Assembly (NCBI GenBank): GCA_973895155.1
Contig: OZ316894.1
Coordinates: 2,232,001-2,296,000 of the forward strand
Length of the DNA stretch: 64,000 nucleotides
Origin: Marsupella aquatica
Lineage: Eukaryota > Marchantiophyta
Reading direction: 5' to 3'
Positions 10,140 through 20,992 of this stretch are shown here, piece by piece. The notes below the pieces were generated by a model that saw only the letters and a list, made by a program, of their open reading frames with translations, searched no databases and had not been told where the DNA came from. Position numbers and translations under genes: made by a program. Positions within the stretch are counted from its first letter, which is position 1. The number at the start of each line of letters is the position of its first letter.

Positions 10140-12353
10140 TTGCCAGGCGAGAACGCGGACTCAACAAACCAGACTACAAAGGTTAGTATGACCCTTACAG
10201 CCTTGGGATTTTGGACCTTGTTTGGCGAGGTAGGTGCTAAGTTCTCCAAGACTTATTGGTATTCTTGCCCCGAGAAAGTCGCTTACGAACGAAGGTATGC
10301 AAAGTTGGTGGCTAAGGTAGCACAAGTTAATTGTGAGAAGATAGCCATCACCAGGGATTCCAGCTACAATGAGCTGCGGGACTACATCACCGAGTTATAC
10401 ATCAGCGAGGAGGGGTTTAGATCGGTAGCAGAGGCGATTCTTGAAGTCCCCGCGAAGTTCTTTAGGTTGAGGGGCAGCCAGAGGCTGACTCTAGCGGAGT
10501 TTGACAAAATCTTGGGATACATCGACCAACAGATTGCAGTCGAGAAGCGTGAAGAAGACATCAGCAGACAACAGGAAGTGGTGCGCAATCTTATGTTCCT
10601 TGGGGAAAGCTCCAACGCCTTCAACTGGGATATGGCTACCTCGACACCACCCCCAACCCCTCAGCCGATGACCACCGGCGTACCGCCAAACCGGGCCCAA
10701 GTCCGTCCCGTGAACAACACCGAGTGTTCCTCGGGTTCCGAGCGTGTTAGTCCGCAACTTGAGCAGCATTCTCAAAAGCGTGCAAGGACGATGCCGGCCC
10801 CCAAACCAACAATGCAAACCAACGCCGCCCCTGCACCTGCCCCGGCCAACCCCCCGACCAACCAGACCCGACGACGGCCCTCGGATAATCAACAACCTAA
10901 CTTATTATAGGTATTCGCGTCCCGGAGGTAGTCTGGACGGCGATCAAGAAACCTGACCATGCGGACTATTTCAAGGAGCATCAGTTGGAGCAGTTCGCTC
11001 ACTTGCTATGGAGACCTAGCGCAGCCAGGCCAAAGGAGGTTTATGAGTTCATCTCCAACTTCGACACTGACGCATCGACCACCAAGGTTTCAGGACAAAC
11101 CTTATCACTTACGGAGCATCGGTTGGCACAGATCTTCTGTCTGCCAACCGTTCCTGTGTCGGTAGAACTTCGAATTTGGGATAAGGAGTACACACCTTGG
11201 CACTTCAAACCCGAGGGTAAGACAGACAACGGGTACAAGCAGGGGTCATCCCTGGGGAATCACTTAGAGTAAAACCCCTAAAACACGTGAGAACAAACCA
11301 ATGGAATTTGAAAAAATAAATTTAAAAATAAATTCAATTAAATATACCCTTGTACCATTTATAACATGACTTTGACAATTCTTAAATACCTTCATGAACA
11401 TAAAAACTAATTTTTTTTTACCAAAATTGGATTTTTAAATGCCTTTAGTATAAGTTTTTGATTATAATTATTACTCTAACAAGATTAAAAATAACCTTCA
11501 TTTGTTCGCACCCCGTTCTAATAATCCAACGAGTGAATCCCCAGGGGGGGTCATGCACCAACTTAATCTCTACCTACACATGATTGAGCCACGATCCGAG
11601 ATCTCCCTCTGTACGATCGTACAGGTGGAACAGTACAAATGGTAAAAATGGGCCCAATTCTTTTATCGTAAGTTCTCAGGGGAGCTTAAGCGGGCTCAAG
11701 GAGGTATGGCTATTGGGGGAAGGACCTACCTGGGAAGTCACATTGCCATCATCCTCGGCTGGTACAAAGTGCGGCGGGAGGCCAGGGGAAAGAACATGGC
11801 CACCTCAGCCCCGACTAATGTCACCCCCGCTCCGGAGGAGGCGACCACGAGCGAGCGGACTACCGCACCGCGGCAAACCCCAAGCCCATGGCCCCAACTA
11901 ATACTTCGCCACCTCCTCCTGTTAATACTCCGCCACCCCCTTCCGTCGAGCCTCCGCTACCCCCGGTACAACCACCCCCAATCCCTCCACCACCTGAAGA
12001 AACCTTCCCCTCCCCATTGCAGACTACGGAGGAGCTCGCCGCCCCGCCGAGGAACCACCGTGCCCGAGAGGATGGAGGACTACCAAGTAGCCTAGGGACC
12101 ATGGCCTACGACCTGGTCCAGAAGTTTAGCCAGACTATGTTAGGGGAGCTGGCGACTATGCCAAGCGAGATAAATTGCTCGCGTAGAACCAGACCCATCG
12201 TGACTCCATCGGCCAGCTCAGCCTAGAGGTAGCACGGCTCCAGACCGAGGCTGATGAAGCTGCGAACGAGGCAGAGGAGGCGGTACGGGATAACAAGGCG
12301 TTGCAGGACCGCATTACCCTGCTCATCCTCCAACAGGCAAGACCTAGGCCCAC
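10140..12353 (+). pseudogene. Retroelement ORF1-like (plant mobile-domain type) gene, broken
   Basis: The first part (10140-10910) encodes a helical region followed by a Pro-rich tract. The next (10985-11249) has LLWRPSAARPKEVYEFISNF and, further on, LTEHRLAQIFCLP. That pattern, a tryptophan followed by a folded segment and an I-x-L-P helix, is also found in the U3 ORF of the gypsy element at 40384-44007. It resembles the ORF1/plant-transposon-protein domain of Athila-type retroelements. After an inserted small element (11250-11546) the reading continues to YLGSHIAIILGWYKVR (about 11717-11773), a proline-rich tract (11888-12000) and a coiled coil (about 12205-12345). Stops and frame changes make it a pseudogene. 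It may be captured or the remains of an inserted retroelement. Confidence 0.6.
11250..11546. mobile_element. MITE-like element, CCCTGGGGA ends, 8-bp TSD
   Basis: This 297-bp A/T-rich insertion has inverted ends CCCTGGGGAATCACT and AGTGAATCCCCAGGG and the 8-bp duplication GGGGTCAT (11242-11249 and 11547-11554). It interrupts the retroelement-like ORF. The termini resemble those of the CTCGGGG copies (a G run followed by TCACT), suggesting a related family. Confidence 0.88.
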
Positions 12354-12436
12354 CTTTGATCAAGGCGGCTCGAGGTCTCGCCCCGACAAGGGGACAACCC
12401 TGGCCCGACCATAGCACGCACGTAAGGGGTGGTTAG

Positions 12437-13420
12437 CGAAGGGTGTGAGCAGGCGCCGCGCGAGGTAGTTGAGTCAGGAGCATCTTTTTGATTAGGCTTA
12501 ACGACAAAATAACTATCATTAGACGCTGATTAGCGGCGCAGTAAGAAGAATTAGGACAGGATCAGTTAGGATCAGCCAACGTAGGATAGAGTCCATCGAC
12601 AGACTAGATTTTGGTCAGTAGACTTAGCCACTGCCACCCCGGTCAGCGCCCCTTGCCACTGACGGTCAGCTGGTCAGAGGTAGTGCGGCCGGTTAGTCAG
12701 AAGGTAGTTAGTCAGTAGGCATTACCCTGGGAGGTAGTATCTTCCGGCTCCTTTCCTCAACATAGTATTTAGGCTTCCCCTTCCGCTATGGGAGGGGGGA
12801 AAGCTTAGTTATCTCAGCGCAAGAAAAGGCGAGGCACGGGGAGTCCCGGCCTGAGCAGGGTCAGAGTGCACTAAGGAGTGAGAGCCAGAGTCGAGCTTGC
12901 TGGGCAAGTGTGGGGCGGGGCCTCGTAGAGACTGGGCATCGACTGCCTTAGGCATGTTGACCCCCTTAGAAGTTGAGTCAACTATGTAAACTGATTCTTC
13001 ACTAAGTAAATGTAGTCTTTTCCCTTTGATTCTACCGCGAGTAACTGGTGTTGTGTGTATGCTTTTTCTGGGCAAAGGCGCCATTTCAAGGGACGTACCG
13101 GGTGCGGACTAATGGTAGGGATTGCCACCCATTGCATCTCACAAGGTTCCGTCGCGTTGATGGCTTGAAAGCCCCAAGCCGGGAGTTAGTCCGAGTCACT
13201 AATTGTGGGAATATTCCAGTGGTGGAAAACAAATATACCTATGACCAGTACGAGTTGCGTAAGTATTATACCGGTAGGTATATTGACTTAGCCCGACTTA
13301 GGGCTAATCAGGCCCGCTACACACCTCCTTGCCCGAACGCTCACCCCTACTGGTGGTCGAGGTTGCACTAGGGAACTAACTCGGATTTAAGGCCCAGGTT
13401 AGGGGCGCGACAATCAGTGA
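12437..13420 (+). other. Untranslated tail of the retroelement-like insert, possible LTR remnant
   Basis: This G/C-richer stretch has no convincing protein domain. It contains AACATAGTATTTAGGCTTCC (about 12760-12779), which could be a promoter-like or LTR segment, and an unassigned 107-codon ORF at 13048-13371. I found no matching second copy to prove an LTR. From 13430 to 14590 I see no gene, only A/T-rich sequence. Confidence 0.3.
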
Positions 13421-14871
13421 CCATGAGTTAGAATATTATGTATGAGAGCCCTACATTCTAAGACTACAATGTCCTGGCCCAATACATATGATTTTGGATC
13501 CATCATATTAATCACATTATTTCATGTAATTATATATAATTATCATCACTGACTTTTTCTTTATTATTCCCCTAGCCTGTAAGTAAATATACACTGGCCT
13601 GCCCTAAACCTAGCCCCCATTTTAGATCCTGCCCCCATTTTAGACACGTACAATATGTTAGTATTGAAACGCACAAAAACTATGACATATATTACTCCCT
13701 TGCCATCTTAAGCCATTCACAGATTTAATTTGTGTATATATACTATTGGCTGTCTGAAGGAGGGAACAAAGTTTCATTTGGATTTTTTCCACATACATGG
13801 GCGACTCCACGGTTTCAATTAGTGTCATCCCCCCAAAACTCCATGCATCATTCTCTTTGGATACCTTTAGTGCCAGCACCCCAAATCCAATCTATATACA
13901 TACTTAGTGTATAGACGATTCATGAAATGTTGGTGAATAGAATTCTTGTCATTCTAGGGGTTAAGGACTTTTAATTTCACCCAATTGGGCGGGCAATTGG
14001 GTGAATTCGGGTGAGGGTTTAATCTTCTTTCCCGCAAATGGGGTTATGTTTAAGCACTATAGGTTGCCTTGAGCAGTGGCGCCAAATTAATCTTTGAACA
14101 AGTGCAGAGGGTTTAGGGTAAGCAAACTCCGTTGAATGTAAGCAAGCTAAGTTTGTTGAATGCAAGATGGAGCAAAGTCCGTTGTAGATGGTAAGCCTGA
14201 ATTACCCTAACTAAGGGATAGTGTGGCATGGGCGGTGGTAGTCGTTCAGTGAGGGAAGCAACACATTTCAAGTGTCATTCAGTTTCAGGCATCGACTGTT
14301 GGAAGAGCCCACTCAGGGATTAAGCAGGTTCGCGCGCTGATTCTTTCAAGGTGGGAGAGGTAGGAGAGTCAACAAGTGCACCTAGGTCCGCACTTGGATG
14401 TACATTGCAGTCTGACTGGGAGGCTTTCGCCTGGCATGGAGCTGGAGTGAAGCTGGAGTGGAGTGCAGCTTCTGTCACAAACTGTTGAGGATTGCTACGC
14501 AGCTTCAGTTAGAGCGTCTTGGTACTGCATCGGCCCAGGTAAGGCTATATGCGACCTCGCAGTTGCAAGGAGGGAAGTCTCCCCATGGTGTTATCAGCTC
14601 GGTCTAATTACCCTGTGACTAATTAAAGTCATATTACAGTCACGTAACAACAAGGCTAGACTCCATGATGGAGTCATGGACCAGTCACACTTGGGTATCA
14701 AGAGAGTCACAAACTTTTGTATCAATAGTGATTTCTATTTTTTGGTCTCAACTTTTGCAACTCCAAGGGTCACAGCTTGGGGCACGTCACGTTGAGTCAC
14801 AATGAAGTCACATGAGCCAAAAGGAGTGAGTCACATATTGCGGTCTCAGATTACTTCGGATTCTTCTAGTG

Positions 14872-15048
14872 ATGTGTCTAAGAAATGCAACCCTTTAGGA
14901 CTGGACACCTAGTAAGGGATGTGACCCTTCAGGTCTACAATCATTAGCTCTAGCATATAGGTCATTCTTCATGTCATTCATGGATGATTCATTCAATTGT
15001 ATTCATTTACACAATAAAGATTATCATGTGTAAAACTTCATTCCAAGA
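14872..15048 (+). repeat. copia-2 right LTR, second part
   Basis: It continues the 3' LTR after the CACTA element and matches 4113-4297 of the left LTR, ending ATTCCAAGA, followed by the ATATG duplication (15049-15053). Confidence 0.92.
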
Positions 15049-15053
15049 ATATG

Positions 15054-15126
15054 ATCTATGGACATGGACAAAAACTAGATTAGTAAGTAAGAACTTGATA
15101 AAGATACTAATTGAATATCTCTAACA
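15054..15126 (-). repeat. copia-1 right LTR, second part
   Basis: It matches about 315-392 of the left LTR, including ACTTGATAAAGATACTAAT and the terminal CTCTAACA. The CATCT duplication follows at 15127-15131. Confidence 0.9.
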
Positions 15127-15131
15127 CATCT

Positions 15132-16090
15132 CAGCTAGTAGCAGTACACAGATTTACAGTACGTAAATCTAGTCTCTACATGGGTATCATTCCATATGAG
15201 CACTACTAGGATTGACTAGCTAATTAATACACTGAGAAATATGACTGGATTCATGAGTGTTGAAGTGTACTAAATAAAGACAATCTAATCTAACATGGCT
15301 ATATAATTCTACTCCAGAGCCTGCATCCCTTGGGATCGTCATGCAAGTACTACTAAATGGACAGTACTCTTACCTCAGAGCTAAATATTGTCACTTTAAT
15401 TTTTGTCACGCTTTTAATTACTACAAATTTGAACGAGCATTTCTTCTATCGATCATGATTCAAGAACTAACAGACTACTCTGAATGAAGATTGAACTAAA
15501 GACGTGACTGTTACAAATATATATTGTACATCCCACAAAGGTGAATTTCTCAGAAAAGGGTCGATTCCGAGATCTGGATGCCAAGAAATTTAGCTGTTCT
15601 TCTATACAAAAATCCTTGGAGAAACTCAAAAAAATAAATAAGGAAATTTTGATGCAACCTCAGTTAACGAAGCAAAGAACAAAGTATATCATAATCTAAG
15701 TCAGACAGAAACTGATCGATCGACAGTCCAGTTTCAACGCAAAGAATAAGTCTGATCCACTATGTTCGACATTCTCCTTTTGTCACTACAACATTAGTAA
15801 AGTATTCATTTGAAGTGACTATCTGGCTATGGGTATTAATTCTGGACTGCCAGACATTCTGGACGGAGTCAGATAGCTTGGCAATCAAACTACACTCAGT
15901 AAGATGCCGCTGTAGTCAAACTCTAAAAGCTACAATCCTACCCAGCTGCTGGAACTTAATTTCCCATGTCTTTGGATAAGCCAAAATGGAGAATTAGGAA
16001 AGGTAAAAGACACCAGGTGCCCTTAAGGGTCCAGGGTTGTCTCTATATATTCAAACGGGTGACCATACCATGTACGTCTTACAATTTGCA
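15132..16090. other. Intergenic, nothing recognised
   Basis: A/T-rich sequence with no ORF of note, no RNA gene and no terminal repeats that I can detect. Confidence 0.6.
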
Positions 16091-16432
16091 ATGAGAATTT
16101 GGTTCGCCATCAGTGTTGGGAAGGTATGCCAATTGGGCGGACCCTAATATAAACCTGAGCCAACTCAATCACCTCATTGGTACTACGTTAGCCAGCTCAA
16201 TCACCTTGCTGCTGACAAGATTATTATCCTCACATACAACTGCCTTGATCTGATGTACCGTTTGATCCATCCGGGCAGCCAGCTTGCCCTAATTGCTTCA
16301 ACGCAACACAACTCTCTCAAAAAACAGATCTATTGCTCTCAATTCCACCCAATGAGTAACCTACATCCCGGCCTACATCGATCTGGCAGTCGAAGTTAGC
16401 ATTTTGCATGAGTGATCCATCAGTACCCACCC

Positions 16433-16773
16433 TACCGTGACGAACGATTGAGGACTCCTATATATAAGGCCAACATATATATCGTTCGTCCTACCGTGAC
16501 GAACGATTGAGGACTGCTATATATGTATGAAGTCGTAGCGATTGGCAGTTGAAGTTCTCCCTTGCCTCTTTGTAAGTGCATATCCATTTGGGGCTGTGGA
16601 GCTTCAAGGTCTATTAAGTCGCCGTGACTAACGATGAAGTTGAGGACCCCTATATATAAGGCCAATGCGCATATGAAGTCGTAGCGATTGGCAGTTGAGG
16701 TTCTCCCTAGCTTGCCTCTTTGTAAGTGCATATTCATCTTGGGGCTGTGGAGCTTGAAGGTCTATTAAGTCGG
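16433..16773 (+). promoter_or_regulatory. Tandemly duplicated TATA-box region upstream of the F-box gene
   Basis: A unit containing CGTGACGAACGATTGAGGA, then TATATATAAGGCCAA, then GAAGTCGTAGCGATTGGCAG, is present in two full or partial tandem copies with a third short piece. TATATATAAGG occurs at about 16458 and 16650. The copy-B region has one diverged equivalent (CCTATAAAGCCAATGCGCA near 21370). The position upstream of the F-box ORF suggests a core promoter and leader. Confidence 0.55.
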
Positions 16774-17326
16774 GTTGGAATCCTCCTCTGCGCCGCAATA
16801 GATTCTCTATATCTTGGGGCATTGGAGCTCCAAGATCTGTGTTTGTTGAAACCCGCCACTCTATCTCGGGACTTGAAGCTAGATCTGTGTTTGTGGTGTA
16901 TTATGCTCTGGATATTATTTGTCTCGAGCTGTACATCCGTTTCGTCTAGATCCTCCCCTCCTTACTCGTAGATTGTGGTTGTCCTGCGCGCCTCTCCTCC
17001 CGGGCATTCAGCAGTGCAAGGTAGTGTAAAGTCCTGCCGCCGGTTCTCCTCTGTTCGTAATTTGGCAGACTGTTTCTCGACCACTGCAGTTTGGTTTTTG
17101 TCTTTGGGAGCAGTGTCTGTTAAGTTTGTTTACTCCGGTTTTCCTCCTTTTGCTTTCATTGTTACTGACTTGACCTTCTCCATCAACGCTGCTGGACATG
17201 TTCCCTCCTTTGACTGGACATGTTCCTTTAATTTTATTACGCGCGACTCCGGAGGAAGTCCGTTCGTTAATTGATTTCTCCTCCTTAATTTGCGTGCTCC
17301 AATAACTTCTAGAGGTTCCCTCAGCA

Positions 17327-17704
17327 ATGGTCCATCGAGCTTACGGTGAGCAGCAACCACATATGAAGGCTCTAACAGTTGGTGGTGTGTTGCATGCAGG
17401 CGAGATTGAATGCAGGAATGCACTCACGGACTCTCGACGAAATCCATTTAGGAGAGCCATGGACCTGGTTTCGACGATGGAGGAACTCAATCCCCCAGCC
17501 GCTGAGATGGAGCGACAGATGGACCTGGGTTGGACTGGGGAGGAACTCATTCCCGGACTCCCTAACTGGATCACCATCACTAAAATTGCACCGAAGTTGC
17601 CATCAAGGGACCTGTGCAGACTCGCCTCACTCAATTCCAGCTGGCGACAGGTGATAAACAGTCCACGGATTTGGTATGAGAAAGTTGGGCGCTCTCGGAG
17701 ATAG
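17327..17704 (+). CDS. Truncated F-box protein, copy A
   Basis: The 125-residue ORF contains an F-box near its C-terminus: EELIPGLPNWITITKIAPKL followed by PSRDLCRLASLNSSWRQVI (about residues 70-107). The LIPGLP start and the SWRQVINSP end fit plant kelch-type F-box proteins, which bind SKP1 in SCF ubiquitin ligases. No kelch repeats follow; the ORF stops 18 residues after the box, against 350 or more residues in normal members. Upstream, an MDLV...EEL.PPAAEM motif is repeated (MDLGWTGEELIP), an internal duplication. GGTGAGCAG (17346) and TTGCATGCAGGC (17391) could be an intron, which would move the start. Likely a gene fragment. Confidence 0.6.
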   Translation: MVHRAYGEQQPHMKALTVGGVLHAGEIECRNALTDSRRNPFRRAMDLVSTMEELNPPAAEMERQMDLGWTGEELIPGLPNWITITKIAPKLPSRDLCRLASLNSSWRQVINSPRIWYEKVGRSRR

Positions 17705-18031
17705 AGCTCGTGCGCTCAGAGACTCTATAGCTTTACTCATAAAGCATTTTTGAGACTGAGCAAGTTTAGTTATTTGATCGATTGTGGGCTTGATGGCACC
17801 AGTGTGCAACCATCCTGAACTTGAGAATACTTAGTGTTTTAATACACGAACTCATAAACCTTTCTCAATCATGATGGTGTACTGGAAAAAGCTTTTCGAA
17901 TTGCCTAATTGTGACGTACTCAATTGCCCTTTGTAATTAATTGATAAAGAAAAGTATTCCAAAGAGTCAATTTCTCAGTACTCTTCTGCACTTCCAATTG
18001 AATTTCAGTTTAGTCCCGGAGCTTCTCTCAC

Positions 18032-18240
18032 GGATCTGAATTAAATTTAGTCAATTACATGCAAATAACAAGTGGTCACCACCAAATGTGATATATAACT
18101 ATATTACACCAATAAAGTGATTAGTGGTAGGGATAGGGATCTGAATTAAATTTAGTCAATTACATGCAAATAACAAGTGGTCACCACCAAACGCAATATA
18201 TAACTATATTCCACCAATCCCAAGTGATTAGTGGTAGAGA
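18032..18240. repeat. Tandem duplication, about 105-bp unit, two copies
   Basis: The unit starting GGATCTGAATTAAATTTAG occurs at 18032-18136 and 18137-18240 with few differences. No coding potential. Confidence 0.95.
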
Positions 18241-19559
18241 TGGACTTACTAATAAATATCAGAATGCATATATAACTAATATGCTTAGCAAGAAAGGCCT
18301 CCCATTGTATCTGGCTAGATTGTTAGGGTCTGGATGAGTCTGTTTTGAAGCTATTTTCAAAAGCCAATTATCCTAGCCAAACATTTTGTGGAAAGCATTA
18401 TGGCCCTGCCTGAGACCATGCAAAGTTCTTTGTTGTGACCTTACTGGTTTTCCCCTTCAGCCTGCAATTTTAGAGTTCCTTCCAGGCAAATTAACTACAT
18501 TTTGTCTGCTCTGCAGCTGCATGCATGAGTATTTATTCCACGCCATAACCTCTCTTAATATTGCAATTGGATCATATTGTATTTTTCACCTCACACTTTA
18601 ATCCCTTTGGATGGACATACTAAAATCAAGTGTGTCTAGAGCCTCCAACCCCTGGCTTGAATACAACCTATATGGAATCTTGCTAGCCAGGATATAATCT
18701 TTACAAGTCTGTACATTTCCATAAATTATTGCATTAAAGTTTTAGATGTTATGGATTCACCTGTGATTGACTGCTATACTGGAACAAAAAGTTTCTCTTG
18801 TAGAACAAACTAAGGTCATTGTTAGAAATTACTCTTAGTTTCCCGTGTAATTAATGATCTACTAGCTTGTTGCTCTTTCGTGTCCTCTCTTAGTATCAAT
18901 CCATGTGCTCATATACTAGGGATGTACGTATACAATTTGATGTTAGGTTTTTTGCCAATATATGATTACCATGACTCTTCAAATAGTATCTCTGTATCAC
19001 TTGTATCTTTGTATCACTTGCAATACAATACTGAAGTTGAGTAGTGTATTCCTCAATTTCATTATCTGATAAATTTTGTTTGAATTATTCAATTTCTCAC
19101 ATGGTGTCATAGCTTAAGTTTAAAAATTATTTCCTTGGAATTTGGAGCCAGTTGGGGAGTTGGAAGATTTATCTTTTATAGTGTTTTGGGGAGTCATTAA
19201 TTTCACACTCTAATTTTCATAGAAAAGTTGTAGCAATTAATTTGAAAATGTCTCAAATGGCTTCAGAAATTTTATTGCAGTTCAATTTGTAAAATACTTC
19301 TTGGGTGGCCTCTTCCTCCTCCCTTGCGAACTCCAGGTTGTCTGCTCTACAAGCTACTAGTCAGAGTACAAAACAACATTCTATATCTTTGACTGTCTTC
19401 TACAGAAATTGAAACTGAGTACATGGCTCTACCCCAAGGCCAGTACTGAAGCAATTTGGCTTAATTAATTCAAAAGCTGCTTACTTTGAAATTAATTGGA
19501 CGGTCATACAGTAACAGCCATCACTGTAACAAACTCTTCGATCTGTGCTCGCTTGAACT

Positions 19560-19735
19560 GTGACAACAAGAATACAACAGGCTTGACAACAAGAATATAA
19601 CAGGCTCGTCAACAAGAACACAGCAGGCCGTCGCCCCGACCGTCATCATTATTTTGCTAAACACGTAACATGATAGATCAAAACATATTGACATTTGCTA
19701 AACACTTACCATGATAGATCCAAACATGTTGACAT
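19560..19735. repeat. Two adjacent short tandem repeats
   Basis: Three copies of a unit of about 23 bp (ACAACAAGAATACAACAGGCT-like) occupy 19560-19629. A 41-bp unit starting TTTGCTAAACAC is duplicated at 19653-19693 and 19694-19735. The surrounding 18640-20870 shows no gene. Confidence 0.85.
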
Positions 19736-20880
19736 GATCCAATATCTATTAATTAATGACCAGATCACAAGTTGCAAAATTACAGTTGTATGTCTGACTC
19801 AGTGCCTTCAGACTGATCTATCATTGAAGAACAGCATTGATATGTGAGAGTCCTTACTAGTATTCTTCCCTTCAGAGATACCATATTTGCATTGATTTCT
19901 GTTGTGGTGTGTTTGTAAGTAACTGTGAATTGGTGTTTCAGACATTTTGTCCAAGATTTTGTCAAATCAAACAATGTGTATTGAAAGGTGAGGATTTTTA
20001 TCCACCAAACAATATTAAGTAAAATTGACCAAAACCTCCTCAAAAATTAGTCTCAAAGTTTGCTAAACTGTTCTGTTTATACAATTGAAACTGACCTAAA
20101 CTTTGAGAGTTCCCCTGAAGGTACATAATTATATAGAGGAATAGAATTAAGATGAGAAAAGCTGTCCTTATTTACCTCTCTGTACAGACAAAATCTACCA
20201 TGAATGCAGAAGTCCAGTTCCTATATAAAACGGGTACTCCCTATTGTCATATAAAACGATTGGCTTCTAGAAGAGTCTGTGATTTGGCCTGATGATGTAC
20301 TCACAGATCTCAAGAAAACCTAATAATTTACTCTCTTCAAATTCCTGGGGAAGACTTAAGTAGCTCCAACAGAAGCACATGCATCTCCCTTACTATGAGC
20401 ATCAAGTTGTGTTACTTCAAGATGACACACAATTGAGAGCTCACCATCGATCAACCATTACAGCCACCATTACAGCCTGATCACAGCCAAGTCCACGATC
20501 TAGATTATAGGGTAGATCATTCAGAAGATGATAGTTCCTTCCATGCCAGCAGGCACAAGGCTACGCAACAAATCTATGATTTTCTAATGACATCGATCAT
20601 ACTTTTCATTGCCATCACTGGTAATGCCAGTTTCAGTTCTACAGTCAAAACCAAGTAAAATTTTCATCAGCCACCTCATTCTATCACCACTCTGCTTAAA
20701 GCACCCGTCCAACTAAACATTCAATTGTGTTGTCATGTGACTATGGAAGCTGAGATGTATTTTGTTAAACTTCTGTAACACATTATATTTAATGATATCT
20801 ATCAAGTGTAATCTTTAAATAATAAATTATAGTGTAAACAGTGTACTTATGTAAAATAGTGTAATCAAACCAACCAAACG

Positions 20881-20992
20881 ATGGCGAACCAAACGTTCCC
20901 AATGCCCATGGCGAACGAAACGTACAATTCTGCAGTGATCGAGAAAGTACGTTTGGTTCGCCATCGGCATTGGGAACGTTTGGCAATGCCAT
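20881..20992. repeat. Foldback: 44-nt inverted repeat with 23-nt loop
   Basis: The left arm 20881-20924 and right arm 20948-20992 are reverse complements with about 39 of 44 positions paired, separated by a 23-nt loop. The right arm is the ancestral one, since it matches the paralogous site at 16100. The left arm is an inverted copy of it. RNA from either strand would fold into a near-perfect hairpin. Confidence 0.85.

Larger units (their letters stand above)
9419..14871. mobile_element. Non-autonomous CACTA (En/Spm) element, 5.45 kb
   Basis: It begins CACTAGAAGAAACCCACC and ends CGGATTCTTCTAGTG, splitting the copia-2 LTR. About 240 bp at its left end match the reverse complement of the right end of the large CACTA element (about 56490-56711). 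Its right end (about 14750-14871) matches the reverse complement of the left end at 23719. It is therefore the same family in opposite orientation. The sub-terminal regions are full of GTGACT/AGTCAC motifs. No tnp2 transposase is present; the interior carries a decayed retroelement-like gene. It would depend on a transposase supplied elsewhere. Confidence 0.93.
4027..15048 (+). mobile_element. Ty1/copia LTR retrotransposon copia-2, degenerate, split by a CACTA element
   Basis: LTRs begin TGTTAGGGATAATG and end ATTCCAAGA. The duplication ATATG is at 4022-4026 and 15049-15053. The order LTR, primer site, gag, protease, integrase, RT, RNase H, purine tract, LTR is the copia order. The right LTR is split by the CACTA element 9419-14871. 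Without it the element is about 5.5 kb, including a 296-bp small element at 6863-7158. Many stops and frameshifts show that it is dead. It inserted into the copia-1 LTR and so is younger than copia-1. Confidence 0.95.
79..15126 (-). mobile_element. Ty1/copia LTR retrotransposon copia-1, decayed and split by nested insertions
   Basis: The element is bounded by LTRs starting TGTGAGATTTTGAG and ending TCTCTAACA, flanked by the 5-bp duplication CATCT (74-78 and 15127-15131). It lies on the minus strand: a primer-binding site complementary to initiator Met tRNA abuts the right LTR at 3783-3795, and the purine-rich tract is next to the left LTR. Its right LTR is cut at 4026 by copia-2 and resumes at 15054. 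Without copia-2 it is about 4.0 kb, short for a copia element, so the interior is partly deleted. Only fragments of gag and of reverse transcriptase/RNase H remain. It is non-coding. Confidence 0.93.
16095..18640 (+). repeat. Segmental duplication, copy A (F-box region)
   Basis: This region aligns in patches with 20955-23190: the start TTTGGTTCGCCATC, the promoter-like and leader segments, the F-box ORF, and a downstream stretch (about 18300-18530 against 22890-23090). The copies are about 4.8 kb apart, in the same orientation, and clearly diverged, so this is an old local duplication. Confidence 0.75.

Noticed and set aside
10491-12102. Gly-rich minus-strand ORFs (10491-10895, 11860-12102)
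   Set aside because: They are antisense to proline-rich tracts of the retroelement-like gene; the Gly richness is just the complement of CCN codons.
13048-13371. 107-codon ORF at the end of the CACTA retroelement-like insert
   Set aside because: No recognised domain; kept only as part of a low-confidence region.
12437-13420. LTR of the retroelement-like insert in the small CACTA element
   Set aside because: No matching second copy could be found within the element, so an LTR call is unsupported.
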